From Daphnia carinata (lineage: Eukaryota; Arthropoda; Branchiopoda; Diplostraca; Daphniidae): a DNA stretch of 64,000 bases. Below, piece after piece: positions 54,001 through 64,000 of the stretch; position 1 is the stretch's first letter; every line of letters starts with the position of its first letter. A program made the position numbers and the translations under genes. The stretch spans positions 1,712,679-1,776,678 of the forward strand of contig NC_081337.1 in assembly GCF_022539665.2 (NCBI RefSeq), in the 5' to 3' direction. Under the pieces are notes generated by a model that saw only the letters and a list, made by a program, of their open reading frames with translations, made no database searches and was not told the origin of the DNA.

Positions 54001-57000
54001 ATACCTACCCGACTCTCGGGTTCGACGATAAACTTGCAAACTCAACTCTTTGGTCTTGAAGGAATCACCGTGATTCAAGACGTAGTCCTCAGTACTTTAC
54101 TTTTACAACTAATTAATAATAATGCATTCTAGAGCCTCCAGTTCAAATTTCATTTTCTCTATAGTCTAGGTTACAATAGCTGAATTGAAAGATTGATGAA
54201 ACATTATATGAATCAATGACAATTGTCTTGCGTACCGCGTAAAACCTGGAAAGCTAAACAAATAAATGCAGCTGCAATAGTATAAACATACGAAGCATGC
54301 CACCGTTTTTTCGTTTTTCAACACATATACGCTTAGCAATTTGTGAGGCATAAAGCTCCCCCCCTCCCATCCCCCCCCCCCCCAAAAAAAATAACCGATT
54401 TACAGGTGGTTTTCAATTTTTATGAAATATAAAATCATAGTCTTTAAGAAAGTGTGGTTACCATGGAAAATTAAAGTTTAAAAAAATCCGAAAGGTACAT
54501 TTAGAGAAAGTTTAGCAAACTGAGCTATTCGGAAGGTCAAAGTTGTAATATTTACAGTTTCCCGAATTGAGCTCTGCTTGTAGATCTTTCAGAAGAGGTG
54601 CTCTACAGTATACATGTTCTGAATTGATTTCGATTGCAGTCAAAAGTCAACCGATGCCTCGTTCATTTAAACAAAAACCAATTGTCTGCAGATGTGGGTG
54701 CAATCTCTCGTGACGAATTTCAAAAATATACCAACAACACAAAAATGGACAGGAAAAGGGGGAAAAGCAAGCCGCTATTTGGTGTATGTAAGCAGTCCTA
54801 TACATGTCTCTTTGTCCTTGTTCTCTATTCAGATATCGTTTCCTTTGTCTCTTTCCGCTTCTTTCTTTCAACGTAACGCCTGGCGCTAGCGAACCGTGTA
54901 GAGTTGGATAGGGTGGAGTGTAAAGCAGCAGTAATGTTTGAAAGAGTTTCGGTTGGCCGACGAAGTTAAGAACCAGCACATAGTCTAAATGCCCTTGAAT
55001 TCAACGTTGTAAGGCAACGGCCGTGAGCAAGTTACCTGCACCAACTGCACCATCAGAAACAATTTCCAACATTTATATCATTCGAAAATAACCATGCTCA
55101 TTGTCAGCATACGTTAATAACTGGATTCAGCAAGGAAAGTTTAAGAGAAAAGACATTACACTGGTTATAATATTTAATTAATTTTAATTTTACTAATAAA
55201 GCTAGTTAGCTATTGATTCATTGAAAGTGTGATGATTTCAGCACCTTTTAGCTGCATGTTCGCAGGACCATAGCTATTGCTTTTTTGCTCAGCGTTGATA
55301 TTTAAAGTGTAACAAGGAATAGTAGGCTATTGTTTATTGTGCACTAAAATAGCTATATCGGATATGACAACGAAATTTAGAGGCGTCGGGAAAATGATAC
55401 ATGAGTTGTTAGCGGTAAATAATATTTTCCTCTATAAGATATCGAATAAAGACCATGCTATCAGAACGTAAGAAATGTATTTTCTACAGCAGAAGCCAAG
55501 GAATAACGGAGTAGACCTACAAGGAGCAGCGGGCTGGAACACTGCATCTTGCCATTTTTTATTATTTTTTATTTTATTTTATTTAATTTTGTTGTTGTTG
55601 CTGTTGCTTTTTTTTTTTTTTCCTTTTTTTTTTCATGTACGTGAACGGTAGCAGAAACATCTTACTATAGACCCCTAATATGTAGAAAAAATATTCTTAT
55701 TGGCATGCCGGCGCGATAAGATGCGACTTACTAGCGAAACATGGGTTAGGCCACCGTCATGACCAGCACGCAGCCAAATACTTCCTGAGTACATATATCA
55801 TTTCGATAAGCAATCCATTAGATACTTGACTTTCTGTACCAAATGTTCTATATACTTTTAATTTAAACATATTTGGATTTTGTTAAGTTTGTATGAAATA
55901 TGGCCTTTAAAATTATGGTAGTATAGGTTGGCATGTGAAACCATAAAATCGTTGGTCAACGTTAACCATTATATTAGATGTCAGGAGTTTTTTTTAGAGG
56001 TAATGGTTTGCTGACAGCAAATTGAATATGGCAGCAATAACAAAACGGAGTCATAATAGTTGTATAGGGGTAATAGAACTCTGATAAATATTGCTTAATG
56101 ACGGACCGCCCTTGTCATTCTTGTGTATCCTATATGGTAGGCAATAGTCAATCTATCCATAAATAAATGCACGATAAAAAAAACTTCACGGTAGTCAAAA
56201 TTGCTTTATTCCTCCCAGAAGACCAAAGGCAACGGAGATATGGGAGGTGAGCCAATTTTCTAATCACTAACTGCAAGCATTTGGGAATTGAGACGTCCTG
56301 GCTTTTTTGGAGTTTTGACATGAACTGAAAATGTGATCGTTGCAACCATATAGGCCCTCTAATATACCAAAACTGAGTCGTTGCCTTTGTGAATTAGCAG
56401 TTTGAGCGACAATAACCGCTGTCCAAACAGCTGTTAAATGGCTACCGACGGGCTAATGACCTATGAAACCTTGTTACTTGTACCAAATTTATTGTGTGGG
56501 CTTGGTACGCTTTCACCATTTCACTAATTGGTACAGTCTTCTTACAGCACGCAATCATCGACCTCTGCTTAAAGGCCCTACTATGCATCCTATTGCTCTC
56601 CATTTAATATGTTCGCTCGTCGGGTTTATTCGGACGCACAGTACCACTAAAACGTAGACGGAAAATAGTTCTACATTCGATCATTAAAAAGTAAAAAAGA
56701 CAAAGTATATACGGACTATAAGAAAACGTCATTGCATCTCCCACTCCTTTTTTTTCTGTTCATCTTTTGATTTGATCAAAGGTTACGTACATGAAGCTGA
56801 GTCAAACTTTCTGGCATCCCCGGTTTCACGGCTGGTGAAAAGGCCATTTGTGTTGTACTATATATGAAAAGCCATCATTTCACGGATCACACCCCTCAGA
56901 TTCGGGCTTTATGCAATTGTTGAAAGTTTGACTTTCCTCGTCCAGATTTCCTTCACTATCTATACCCCCGCGTGTAAAAGTTGATTTTGACTCTGATATA

Positions 57001-59774
57001 TCAGACATTTCAGAGAGCTAGAACAGAACAGGAAGCTGGAATTATAAACTTTGTCTGATAAGATTTCGCCTTACGTGACAAGTCCCAAGTCCCTAAAAAA
57101 AAGCCTTTTTAGTTCGACTGCTTGTTAACGATTCTCTCAGTTTTTTCCTGTTTTTCTCTTTTCGTAACAGCGCCTCTGCTAAATAAAAGAACCGCTTGTG
57201 AAATAGTTCAACGTGCCAATAGGTATCACCAACATTTGGGTAGTTGACTTGGTTGACTCAGTAAACGCGACATCGATAAAGATGCAAGTACCTTAGAGCT
57301 ACTGTCAATTACATTACATTCCTTTTTCCGAAAATTGCGCATTGAAACCGAAATTGTTAACGTTCTTGAATTTTATCTTTCCGCAGAGCCTACTCCTCAC
57401 TCTTACGAAAGTGCCTAGCAGAGTTCTCCTTTCTGAAGGTCGTTACGCTAAAAAGAAGGATTTCATTAAAATTTTCTTCAGAATCAGTGAAGAGTGAAAC
57501 AAATGATAAGGCTGCTTTAAATGATGAATAATGTTCTTTCGCAACGATTGCGGCTTGGACCTATCTCAGTGAAGTGTGCCGGCTGAGAAAGCGAGGACGC
57601 CAGCCACCCGTGATGCGGTGGTAAAATTACACATATATATCTACAGTAGTTTGAATTTGCTTAAGAATAAACAATAATAATGAGTAATCTAATGACACTG
57701 AAGTTTCAACCATAGTTCTGCTTCACGTTATGCTTGGTTTCAAGTTTTCGACCAATCTACCAGCTTAAAAGTGCAAGCTACCACTATTAGCGTTTATAAG
57801 TATCCTTGTTTCCAAATACGGGGCAAAGTTTTATTGACAAGCCCTATTTCTTTACCAGCATAAGGCTTACACAAAAAGACTTCTACTATTTACTTTCTTT
57901 TTATAAAAATTTTCCAGCGTTCGTTTACTACGTTTGCATAACGGCAAACAGCACTTCAAATATCGATGTATGGATAACTCATTCGCACAGAACACGTTAT
58001 ATGTACACTTTCGGAGCAAAACATACAAGTCAATCCCCTACAGGCGCTAAAGCTTAAGGTTTTCATTTCGATGAGATGCTAGCATTCTTTTCTTGTCTCT
58101 CTTTTAGACTATAGCACACAGTAAGCTATTAAGGCGAGAAACTACGCTGTATGGCTGAAAAGATTCCTAATAAATATGTGTGTAAACGAAGTAAGACATG
58201 GTGGTAAACTGTAGGTATATTTGATTTAGAGAGATTTCCTTATAACTTTATGCCACCATATAAAATACAGGATGGAATGAAATAGTTCTTCGAATAATTG
58301 TTAACTGCAATTTTTATTCAAAATGCGCTATTAACTAGTGTTTCGTTATTAAAAATGAATGGGAATGCTGCTGGCGGATAAGTGCTTCATTTTCTTTAGG
58401 TATACGAAGGTTCCACTGCAAACACACACCAATTGCTTCTCTAGCTTAAGTGTATGCATGCTGTAAGCCTCCGATTACAAGTTTTAGTAGTCTACTCGTT
58501 AGTTATTGTATCACTGTACCTTTGGATAAGTTTAACTAAAAGAGTAGCTAATTGTCGATTTTGCCCAATACTACCCTCTGATTCCAACATACAGCCAAAA
58601 TGTGACTTTGCATTTGGCAATTTTTCGAACACGTTCTTGCTCTAGAATTCTGCAGTACGATCTTATTATAATTTCAATTTGTTTATTTAAAGTTACAATC
58701 GCAAAAGTGCCTTGTTAAATAAGTCGTTTTTTATTTTTTGTGACAGTTAGACCCGTGGCTTATCAAATGCGAATTTCAATTCCTATTTCCACTCTTCCCT
58801 CCTGTAACTTTTATTAACAGCAATATTCACAAATTGGTTTGTAGTGGGGTTGAATTATTGCACTAATTATCATTTCGTCTCCTCAAAAAGATTGTAAAAA
58901 TGTTGTCGAACCCCCCCCCCCCCCCTCCCTCTATACGTCTTCCAAAGATCTTTAAACCGATTTGCTATTCGTCATAAATCCTGTTCCTTGTATAAAGGTT
59001 TTCTTACCTAAAGAACTAGAACTGATCGAATACCTAAATGTCTTCCTGTCCTGTGTGGATACGACTGTATTCGGTGATGTAAATAAAAGCTACAAAGTGA
59101 TGTTGACAAGCAACAATAGAAGACATTATTAGCATCTTTGATAAATATTTAAAGAAAAGCGGTCAACTAAGAGCCCGAATGGCAGAAGCTTATTAATTTT
59201 CGATTTTGTAGCAACCTTAAATTAGTCAAATGGGATTAATGGCTGATAAACGTTGGAACAAAGTGCGAAGAGAAGTTTGGGCAAGGAAGTTAAAGTAGAT
59301 CAATTACGCAGACATCGCCATTTTCGGTGTGCTATTTACAAATCTGATCACAAAAATCGAGTTTGATCTTTTCGATAGTTTCAGTTTTTTTATATGGATT
59401 TCTGACCTAGTGGACCAGGGTTAATGTTTTGTGAATTGCTTAACTATCATTTAAACAATTCCCTTGTGTACAACAAATTATAAAGACTTTACAAGGGCCG
59501 GGCAAACGAACCTTTTTTTCTCCGACTGCATAACAGAAAATGAAACTGGCCATCAAGAAAAACAACAGCTGTCGTCCGTTCCTCCCGATGCTACACGCAA
59601 TTCCACTCACATTAACTTTATCCATTAATTATGTTTCACACACTATACAATTCAATGCAATGACTTTTAATAAATATTTAGCCTTCGGTCAACGTTAAAC
59701 CCAAGTGCAAGATTTGGCCGTTTACCTGTGAAAAACATCACTAAAATGAGATGAAGAAGTGGGAAGACTTCCAT
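47680..59774 (-). CDS. beat: Beaten-path (Beat) family Ig protein, five coding exons
   Basis: Spliced gene, exons 59774-59726, 51021-50813, 49141-49006, 48318-48185 and 48057-47680, giving 301 residues. All junctions are GT-AG and phases match throughout. It has a signal peptide and then two Ig domains. Ig1 cysteines lie in LECIYSL (exon 2) and FRCEVSAEAP (exon 3); the latter is the Beat signature. Ig2 has LNCTSM (exon 4) and LKCTATLAALYW (exon 5). A hydrophobic C terminus (AAFTVHLLGLFFFLV) suggests a membrane or GPI anchor. In Drosophila, Beat proteins bind Sidestep receptors in axon guidance. Which Beat subfamily is unclear. The 5' UTR and promoter, above 59774, are not resolved. Confidence 0.9.
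48185..48318 (-). CDS. beat: Beat-type gene, exon 4
   Basis: Acceptor CCGCAG, donor CCG|GTAGTT. Encodes LPQRGPVISGGKPRYSVGDQ and VDLNCTS...NLTWYINGEP, the first half of Ig2 with an N-glycosylation site (NLT). 134 bp completes the phase left by exon 3. The intron to exon 5 is 127 bp. Confidence 0.9.
49006..49141 (-). CDS. beat: Beat-type gene, exon 3
   Basis: Acceptor TTGTGTAG, donor C|GTAAGT. Encodes LDESNANRLVLRSI, then AGRFRCEVSAEAPSFETVSG, the second half of Ig1 and the most diagnostic Beat segment. 136 bp; the next exon starts in phase 1. Confidence 0.93.
50813..51021 (-). CDS. beat: Beat-type gene, exon 2
   Basis: Acceptor TTTCTCAG, donor GAT|GTAAGT. Encodes LTLKIVQVKVPLAALIGHSV, then LECIYSLDGDSLYAVKWYRG and EFYRYVPAEEP, the first half of Ig1. 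The YxVKWYK/R...EFYRY pattern is typical of Beat. Enters in phase 1, leaves in phase 0. Confidence 0.93.
54356..54391 (+). repeat. Poly-C/poly-A low-complexity tract
   Basis: C-rich run interrupted by T and CAT, ending in C(13) then A(8). Confidence 0.85.
55553..55632 (+). repeat. AT-rich / (GTT)n / poly-T low-complexity tract
   Basis: (ATTTT)n, then GTTGTTGTTGCTGTTG, then about 14 T, CC and 9 T. Confidence 0.85.
58911..58931 (+). repeat. Poly-C tract
   Basis: C(15), then TCCCTCT. Confidence 0.85.
59726..59774 (-). CDS. beat: Beat-type gene, exon 1 (signal peptide)
   Basis: ATG at 59774 starts MEVFPLLHLILVMFFT, a signal-peptide-like sequence. It ends one base into a codon at ACAG|GTAAAC. 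This phase is what exon 2 needs, and the joined codon gives glycine. Another signal-like frame at 59440-59625 lacks a suitable donor. Confidence 0.75.
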
Positions 59775-62700
59775 CGCCGACCGGTGTATAGCTGCGTTCA
59801 AGAAAGCTGGAACCACTGAAGGTGTCAAGGTAGTAAGACTACCAGCAGTAGAGAGGATACTAGTCCTATATCTACCCACTGTTCGAACACGTTCAGCACA
59901 AATCAATTTTTTGTTCGATTGCTTTCACGAAGACTCTAAGATACGACAACTAAATTTAGTCCCAATAGACTTACAAATTTGACTGAACGCGGAAACCACT
60001 AGCGATTTGGTTGACTCTCAAGATTGGGATTGATTGCGCTATGACATTTCTTTGCCTTACTTTCGGTATAATCGGGCCCAATGGTACAGCACTATTTCGG
60101 TACCCTTGGTTGGATCACTATACGCGGACGGAAAAAAGGGGGGGAATAATGGTCCATTGATATTCCGGTCTCTTATCCGTAGGCTTTTTGACTTGAACTC
60201 CAATCAAATCAGGCAGATTGGATTATATAGGCCAGCTAGAGACTTTGAACTAGCTTTTAAAAAGGGATCTTTCTCTCAATGTTCTTGGTTACGTGATTTA
60301 ACAGAAGATATTCTCAAATTCTGCAGGTCGTTTGGGGGACTTTTATTGAATGCGTTCCTTTTTATCTATTTTTTTCCTGAATTTTTCGGTGGACTCCAGG
60401 AAGGATGCACAAACGGGTAGTAGGTCTATATGCGGTGTTCACAAATTAAATGGGCAACCGCTTAGCTGGAACATAATTCAAATGCTCAGGTACGCGTTGC
60501 GTGGGTCAGAAGATATTATCACGTTTTCGGATCGCTTTTGAAGGGGACATTCCATAACCAAATCGTTATTGAATAATTTTTAAGCGCTGGTATTCACGCA
60601 TTCCTGAACTGTAACCGCGTGACGTAACTACACTCGGCACAATTTCGAGAGCAGTGCGTTTGAAAAGCTTCACTGACGGAGAATGAATCGTTGTGTTTGG
60701 AGTAGGCTACCGGCTTGTCGCCTATGCAAGAGTCAAAACTCTACTGACACTCGATTCGATGTCTCACCCACTTCCCCTTTACAGGATGTAAGGCTGGCAC
60801 CCGACGCCGCAAGAGTACACTTACCGTCAAGTTGCATCGAAGAGGCGGTGATACAACCTTTATTTTTTGGGGCGCTTTTATCCTCTGTTTTTCCAGCGTC
60901 CAAAAATGTGGGCTATTCAAATGGCTAAAAGCAAGGACAATAAAATAATAATACAGAAATTAATATGCTTTGCATAATATGTGTTCTTTAAAAGTTGGTT
61001 TGTTATATACTGCTAGAAATATTCATGAAAATACCCTCAGCACCATTTGTTACTATACTTCGTTAGACTAAAAATACTAACTAGGCTATTTAGTATTTGG
61101 TTCCGCAACAAACTGATTGAAACTTATTGTCCTCTACGGGTTGTTTTTAAACGTATAGGCTACTACAGGGATACGGATTCTTTTCTCGGTGATGTTGTGT
61201 AGCAAAGAAATTTACATTTCCTTTAAAAACCCCACGACAACCTGCACAATTTATAATCAGCAATAGATTTCTCTATATCAGGTATGACGGGCGTATATAA
61301 TAAAGGGGAGAGTACGGGAAATTGAAATGTGTAGCAAGTGTATTACAAATTCCAGAACTTTCTTTCTACAAAAACAAGAAATTTGAAAGAATTTAAGTGA
61401 CCAGCATCGGCATGATGCATGAATTCAACTGCATTTAACTCCATTACTAAATATCCTTACATAAAATTTTTCGACAATTATATAGGTTTCACATGTTTTC
61501 TTATTAAATAAGAAAAAAGACCCGCAAAATTATCTTAATGTAGAGGATTTGGGTTGCTATTTCTTGTTTGAATTTGCATTTTCAGCGTGAACATTTTAAA
61601 TTACTTGAAATAGATTTTTGAACGAGTAGCCTTTTGTTTTTATGGATTTTAAAAACGTGAAATTCATGTCTGATATTTGGTTCCATTTGGTAGTTGTATA
61701 CATTGTACAACTGTATAAAGAAACCAACGAGAAGTACAAAGCATCAGTTTTTCACCACAAAAAAAAGGAAAAGAAAAAAACATTAAATTTCATTATGCTT
61801 GGTAAGAAATCTGTCGAAATGTATCAAATGCCCAATTTGGGTCCATAACAAATATCAACATGATAGAAGCGGAAAATTATGCGTGGGGTAATTTTTCCGA
61901 AGGGTGACCACTAAATAATTTTACATTTGATTTTTGGGCGTATGTTTCTGAATAAAAACGGTGATTTACTGTCTTTTTTACTAAAAATAAAACCAGAAAA
62001 AATTGCAATTTTCATCGTAATGAAAAGATGCGAGTGCTGTTCTCACCGAAAAATGTTACCCCGAAAAAAAAATAGCAACATTCCCCGTTGTAGGGGCATA
62101 AATTGGTGTTTTTTTTCAAATATAAATTACACGCTTGGCGAACGTATACAGATACATTTTTTAACATTTCCCAATACAGTTAGATTTTCACCCCTTTTTG
62201 ACACTAGAATCGATTAAATAGATTTGAAAACAAGAAAATGAGAGCTGAGGCACAAAAATTGCACCAACACCTACTACTCCCCCCTACATCTCAATTATGT
62301 TTGTAAAAAGTAGGGAAGACTTGATAGATTATGACGTTCTTAAAAGTAAACTGATCACAATTGTAAAACCTTAGCTTTTACTATTCGGTATCCTTTAAAC
62401 CATATGTTACTTTTAGTGCGTTGAGTTTCTTTTGACGCGAAATTCGTTTACCATTGTTTCATTTGAATTTTCTAATGAGGATTGGTGTCCCACTACCGTC
62501 TGCCAAATTGGGATGAAAAAGTAGCTACAAGCTGTCCGATGAAAAAAAAAACTGCATTTGATGATTTACACAAAGACAGGTATCATTGGCAAAATGACAT
62601 GTAAATCCTCACAGCATTAAGATTTGGCTTTGCTAAAACGACGCCGATATCCAGTATGCGAAAATGAATGTTGCATAAATTGCTTGTTTCCTTCCAACCG

Positions 62701-64000
62701 TTGATGTCGAATTTCGTTCGCTGAACTCCCAATTCAAATGTGTTCAAGATAAATTTAGAAAACCTAAAGACAGTGGTCAATGTTTCAGTTAACTGTATAG
62801 CTTATAAAAATAAATTGTGGCTTTGCATGAAATGTGTACAATGCAACACGGAAAGAACCAAAAGAACTCCAGCTAGAGAACTACAGGCAGAGAACTTGAA
62901 AATAATAAACCAATGCAACATCCTAGGAGACAAGCCATTTATGAAGATTAATGAAATCATATTTAGTTTGTAAATAATAGAGATGTATATTTAATTTAAG
63001 GAACTTGTGGCTGATGACATTTTCTCAGGGTTTAAAATTTAATACTTTTTTGATCGATACCACGAATAAGTCGGTTGTAGTATTAAAGCTATGATGGAAG
63101 ATCGATCGGTTTGTTACTGTAATATTTTGAAATTTCCAACAATTTTTCCGTTTACCTTAAAGCCGACAAAAACCATCACTAAAATTATGGACAAAGATGT
63201 ATGCTATATTGGAAATCTTCCGGCGAAGAAATTTTCAAGTATGACTGCAATGACATGATGCTTAAAATCTTGGAAAGAGGATTACTTAAACATATCACAA
63301 ATGCTGTTAACGCATTACAAATGATTGCAGAAAATCAAATAACAATCCTAATGTACAGAGGAACTATAATTTTAACACAGCCCATACTTATATTTTTCAA
63401 AAATATAAAGACAATTCACAATATTTATTTAAAAAATCGCTAAACTACCTGTCTGGTAAGCCATATATAATGTGCAACACCGCCATAACAGGGACATTTC
63501 CCGCTGGTTTTTATTCACGCCATGGAACATTACTTTGTTACCTATCGATCCTTTATGTGTAAGAAATGTAGTTACAAGCTGTACACGGTGACCACCAACA
63601 TTTAACATCCCGTGGGCTATTTCTAACGCCTTTGCTAAGCAACAAAAAAGCAACCAATAAAAAACCTGTCAACATTGCTTTAGAAGGTGGCTATGGCAAG
63701 TTATGTGCAACACGGCGAAGGCTATATTTCGTTGTCAATCAAGAATGCCTTCCAATAAAATGCCATCTAAAAACAAGGTGACTGACAGTAGTCGATTGGT
63801 TTTTATTTATATTTTTTTTTCTTAAACTATGTTCTCGTTATATTATTCAACAACCCGCCATGGAAAAATTCAATTGTACCTTTATTTCTTACTATTAAAA
63901 AAAAAAATTTCTAACTAAAATTTTTTTGTTTCGTTGGAATTCATTGAGTAAAAAAATTAATGGTATTGCCTATGACACTACGTATGCATTTTCCTTACGT
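59775..64000. other. Upstream region of the Beat-type gene, no other gene recognised
   Basis: AT-rich. The longest frame (60034-60420, 128 codons, plus) has no known domain, and its codons do not obviously look constrained. The promoter of the Beat-type gene must lie here, but no TATA or initiator could be assigned with confidence. A dispersed repeat is at 63630-63805. Confidence 0.5.
63630..63805 (+). repeat. Dispersed repeat, copy 2
   Basis: Diverged copy of 42235-42415 in the same orientation; shared blocks include CAATAAAAAACCTGTCAACA, a GGCTATGGCA segment and GTCGATTGG near the end. Confidence 0.5.

Larger units (their letters stand above)
51022..59725 (-). other. Intron 1 of the Beat-type gene (about 8.7 kb)
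   Basis: Very long compared with the other introns (127, 687 and 1671 bp). It holds no recognised gene. Low-complexity tracts lie at 54356-54391, 55553-55632 and 58911-58931. A size like this could contain enhancers, but no motif clusters were identified by eye. Confidence 0.65.

Noticed and set aside
54647-54979. 110-codon minus-strand ORF inside Beat intron 1
   Set aside because: No domain recognised and composition is not gene-like; treated as chance.
59440-59625. Alternative signal-peptide exon for the Beat-type gene (MDKVNVSG...)
   Set aside because: It has a hydrophobic stretch, but no donor in the phase required by exon 2; the 59726-59774 exon fits exactly.
60034-60420. 128-codon plus-strand ORF
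   Set aside because: No domain, no splice context and no homology recognised; could be chance.

Overview
The window reads as arthropod genomic DNA, most likely from a crustacean. A spliced Beaten-path (Beat) family immunoglobulin gene lies at 47.7-59.8 kb on the minus strand, and the transposon mix (BEL/Pao, Ty3/Gypsy with an env-like ORF, DIRS, Tc1-like) fits a branchiopod such as Daphnia. The species is inference; the Beat gene only supports Arthropoda.

1-33.3 kb is a nest of transposons that can be dissected from the sequence. The oldest layer is a Ty3/Gypsy copy on the minus strand ('Ty3-A'). It is now in three pieces: gag at 32815-30238, gag zinc knuckle plus start of protease at 21535-21195, and protease-RT-RNase H at 1294-1. 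Between the last two pieces sits a DIRS element ('DIRS-B', 1295-21194, plus strand) with unequal inverted termini and an internal complementary region. Its tyrosine recombinase gene is split by a 13.5-kb env-bearing Ty3/Gypsy element ('Ty3-C', 6177-19663, minus strand; 4-bp target duplication GAAG). Between the first two pieces sits a BEL/Pao element ('BEL-D', about 21536-29781, plus strand). A 611-bp Tc1/mariner-type MITE lies inside Ty3-A gag at a duplicated TA.

Ty3-C is the most unusual unit. Upstream of gag it has a 560-codon frame and, nested in it on the same strand, a second 303-codon frame, so about 0.9 kb is open in two frames. Between integrase and env it has three extra ORFs, two of which share a W..A....(L/Y)...LDLDP segment. 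It then has an env-like glycoprotein broken by two frameshifts. BEL-D has a different oddity: 389 bp of its 5' flank (DIRS terminus plus Ty3-A gag) is repeated exactly between its polypurine tract and its 3' LTR.

33.3-40.4 kb holds an in-frame Gag/integrase-C-terminus chimera behind an intact 281-bp LTR ('element E', 606 codons). It is followed by a complete 2.65-kb non-autonomous LTR element ('LTR-F', 493-bp LTRs, target duplication GCTG).

40.4-64 kb is AT-rich host DNA. Its only confidently recognised gene is the Beat-type gene: five coding exons with matching phases, a signal peptide, two Ig domains and a hydrophobic C terminus, with a first intron of about 8.7 kb. Most transposon genes here are defective, although paired LTRs are often nearly identical. 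Either the elements were mobilised in trans, or some frameshifts are sequencing errors.
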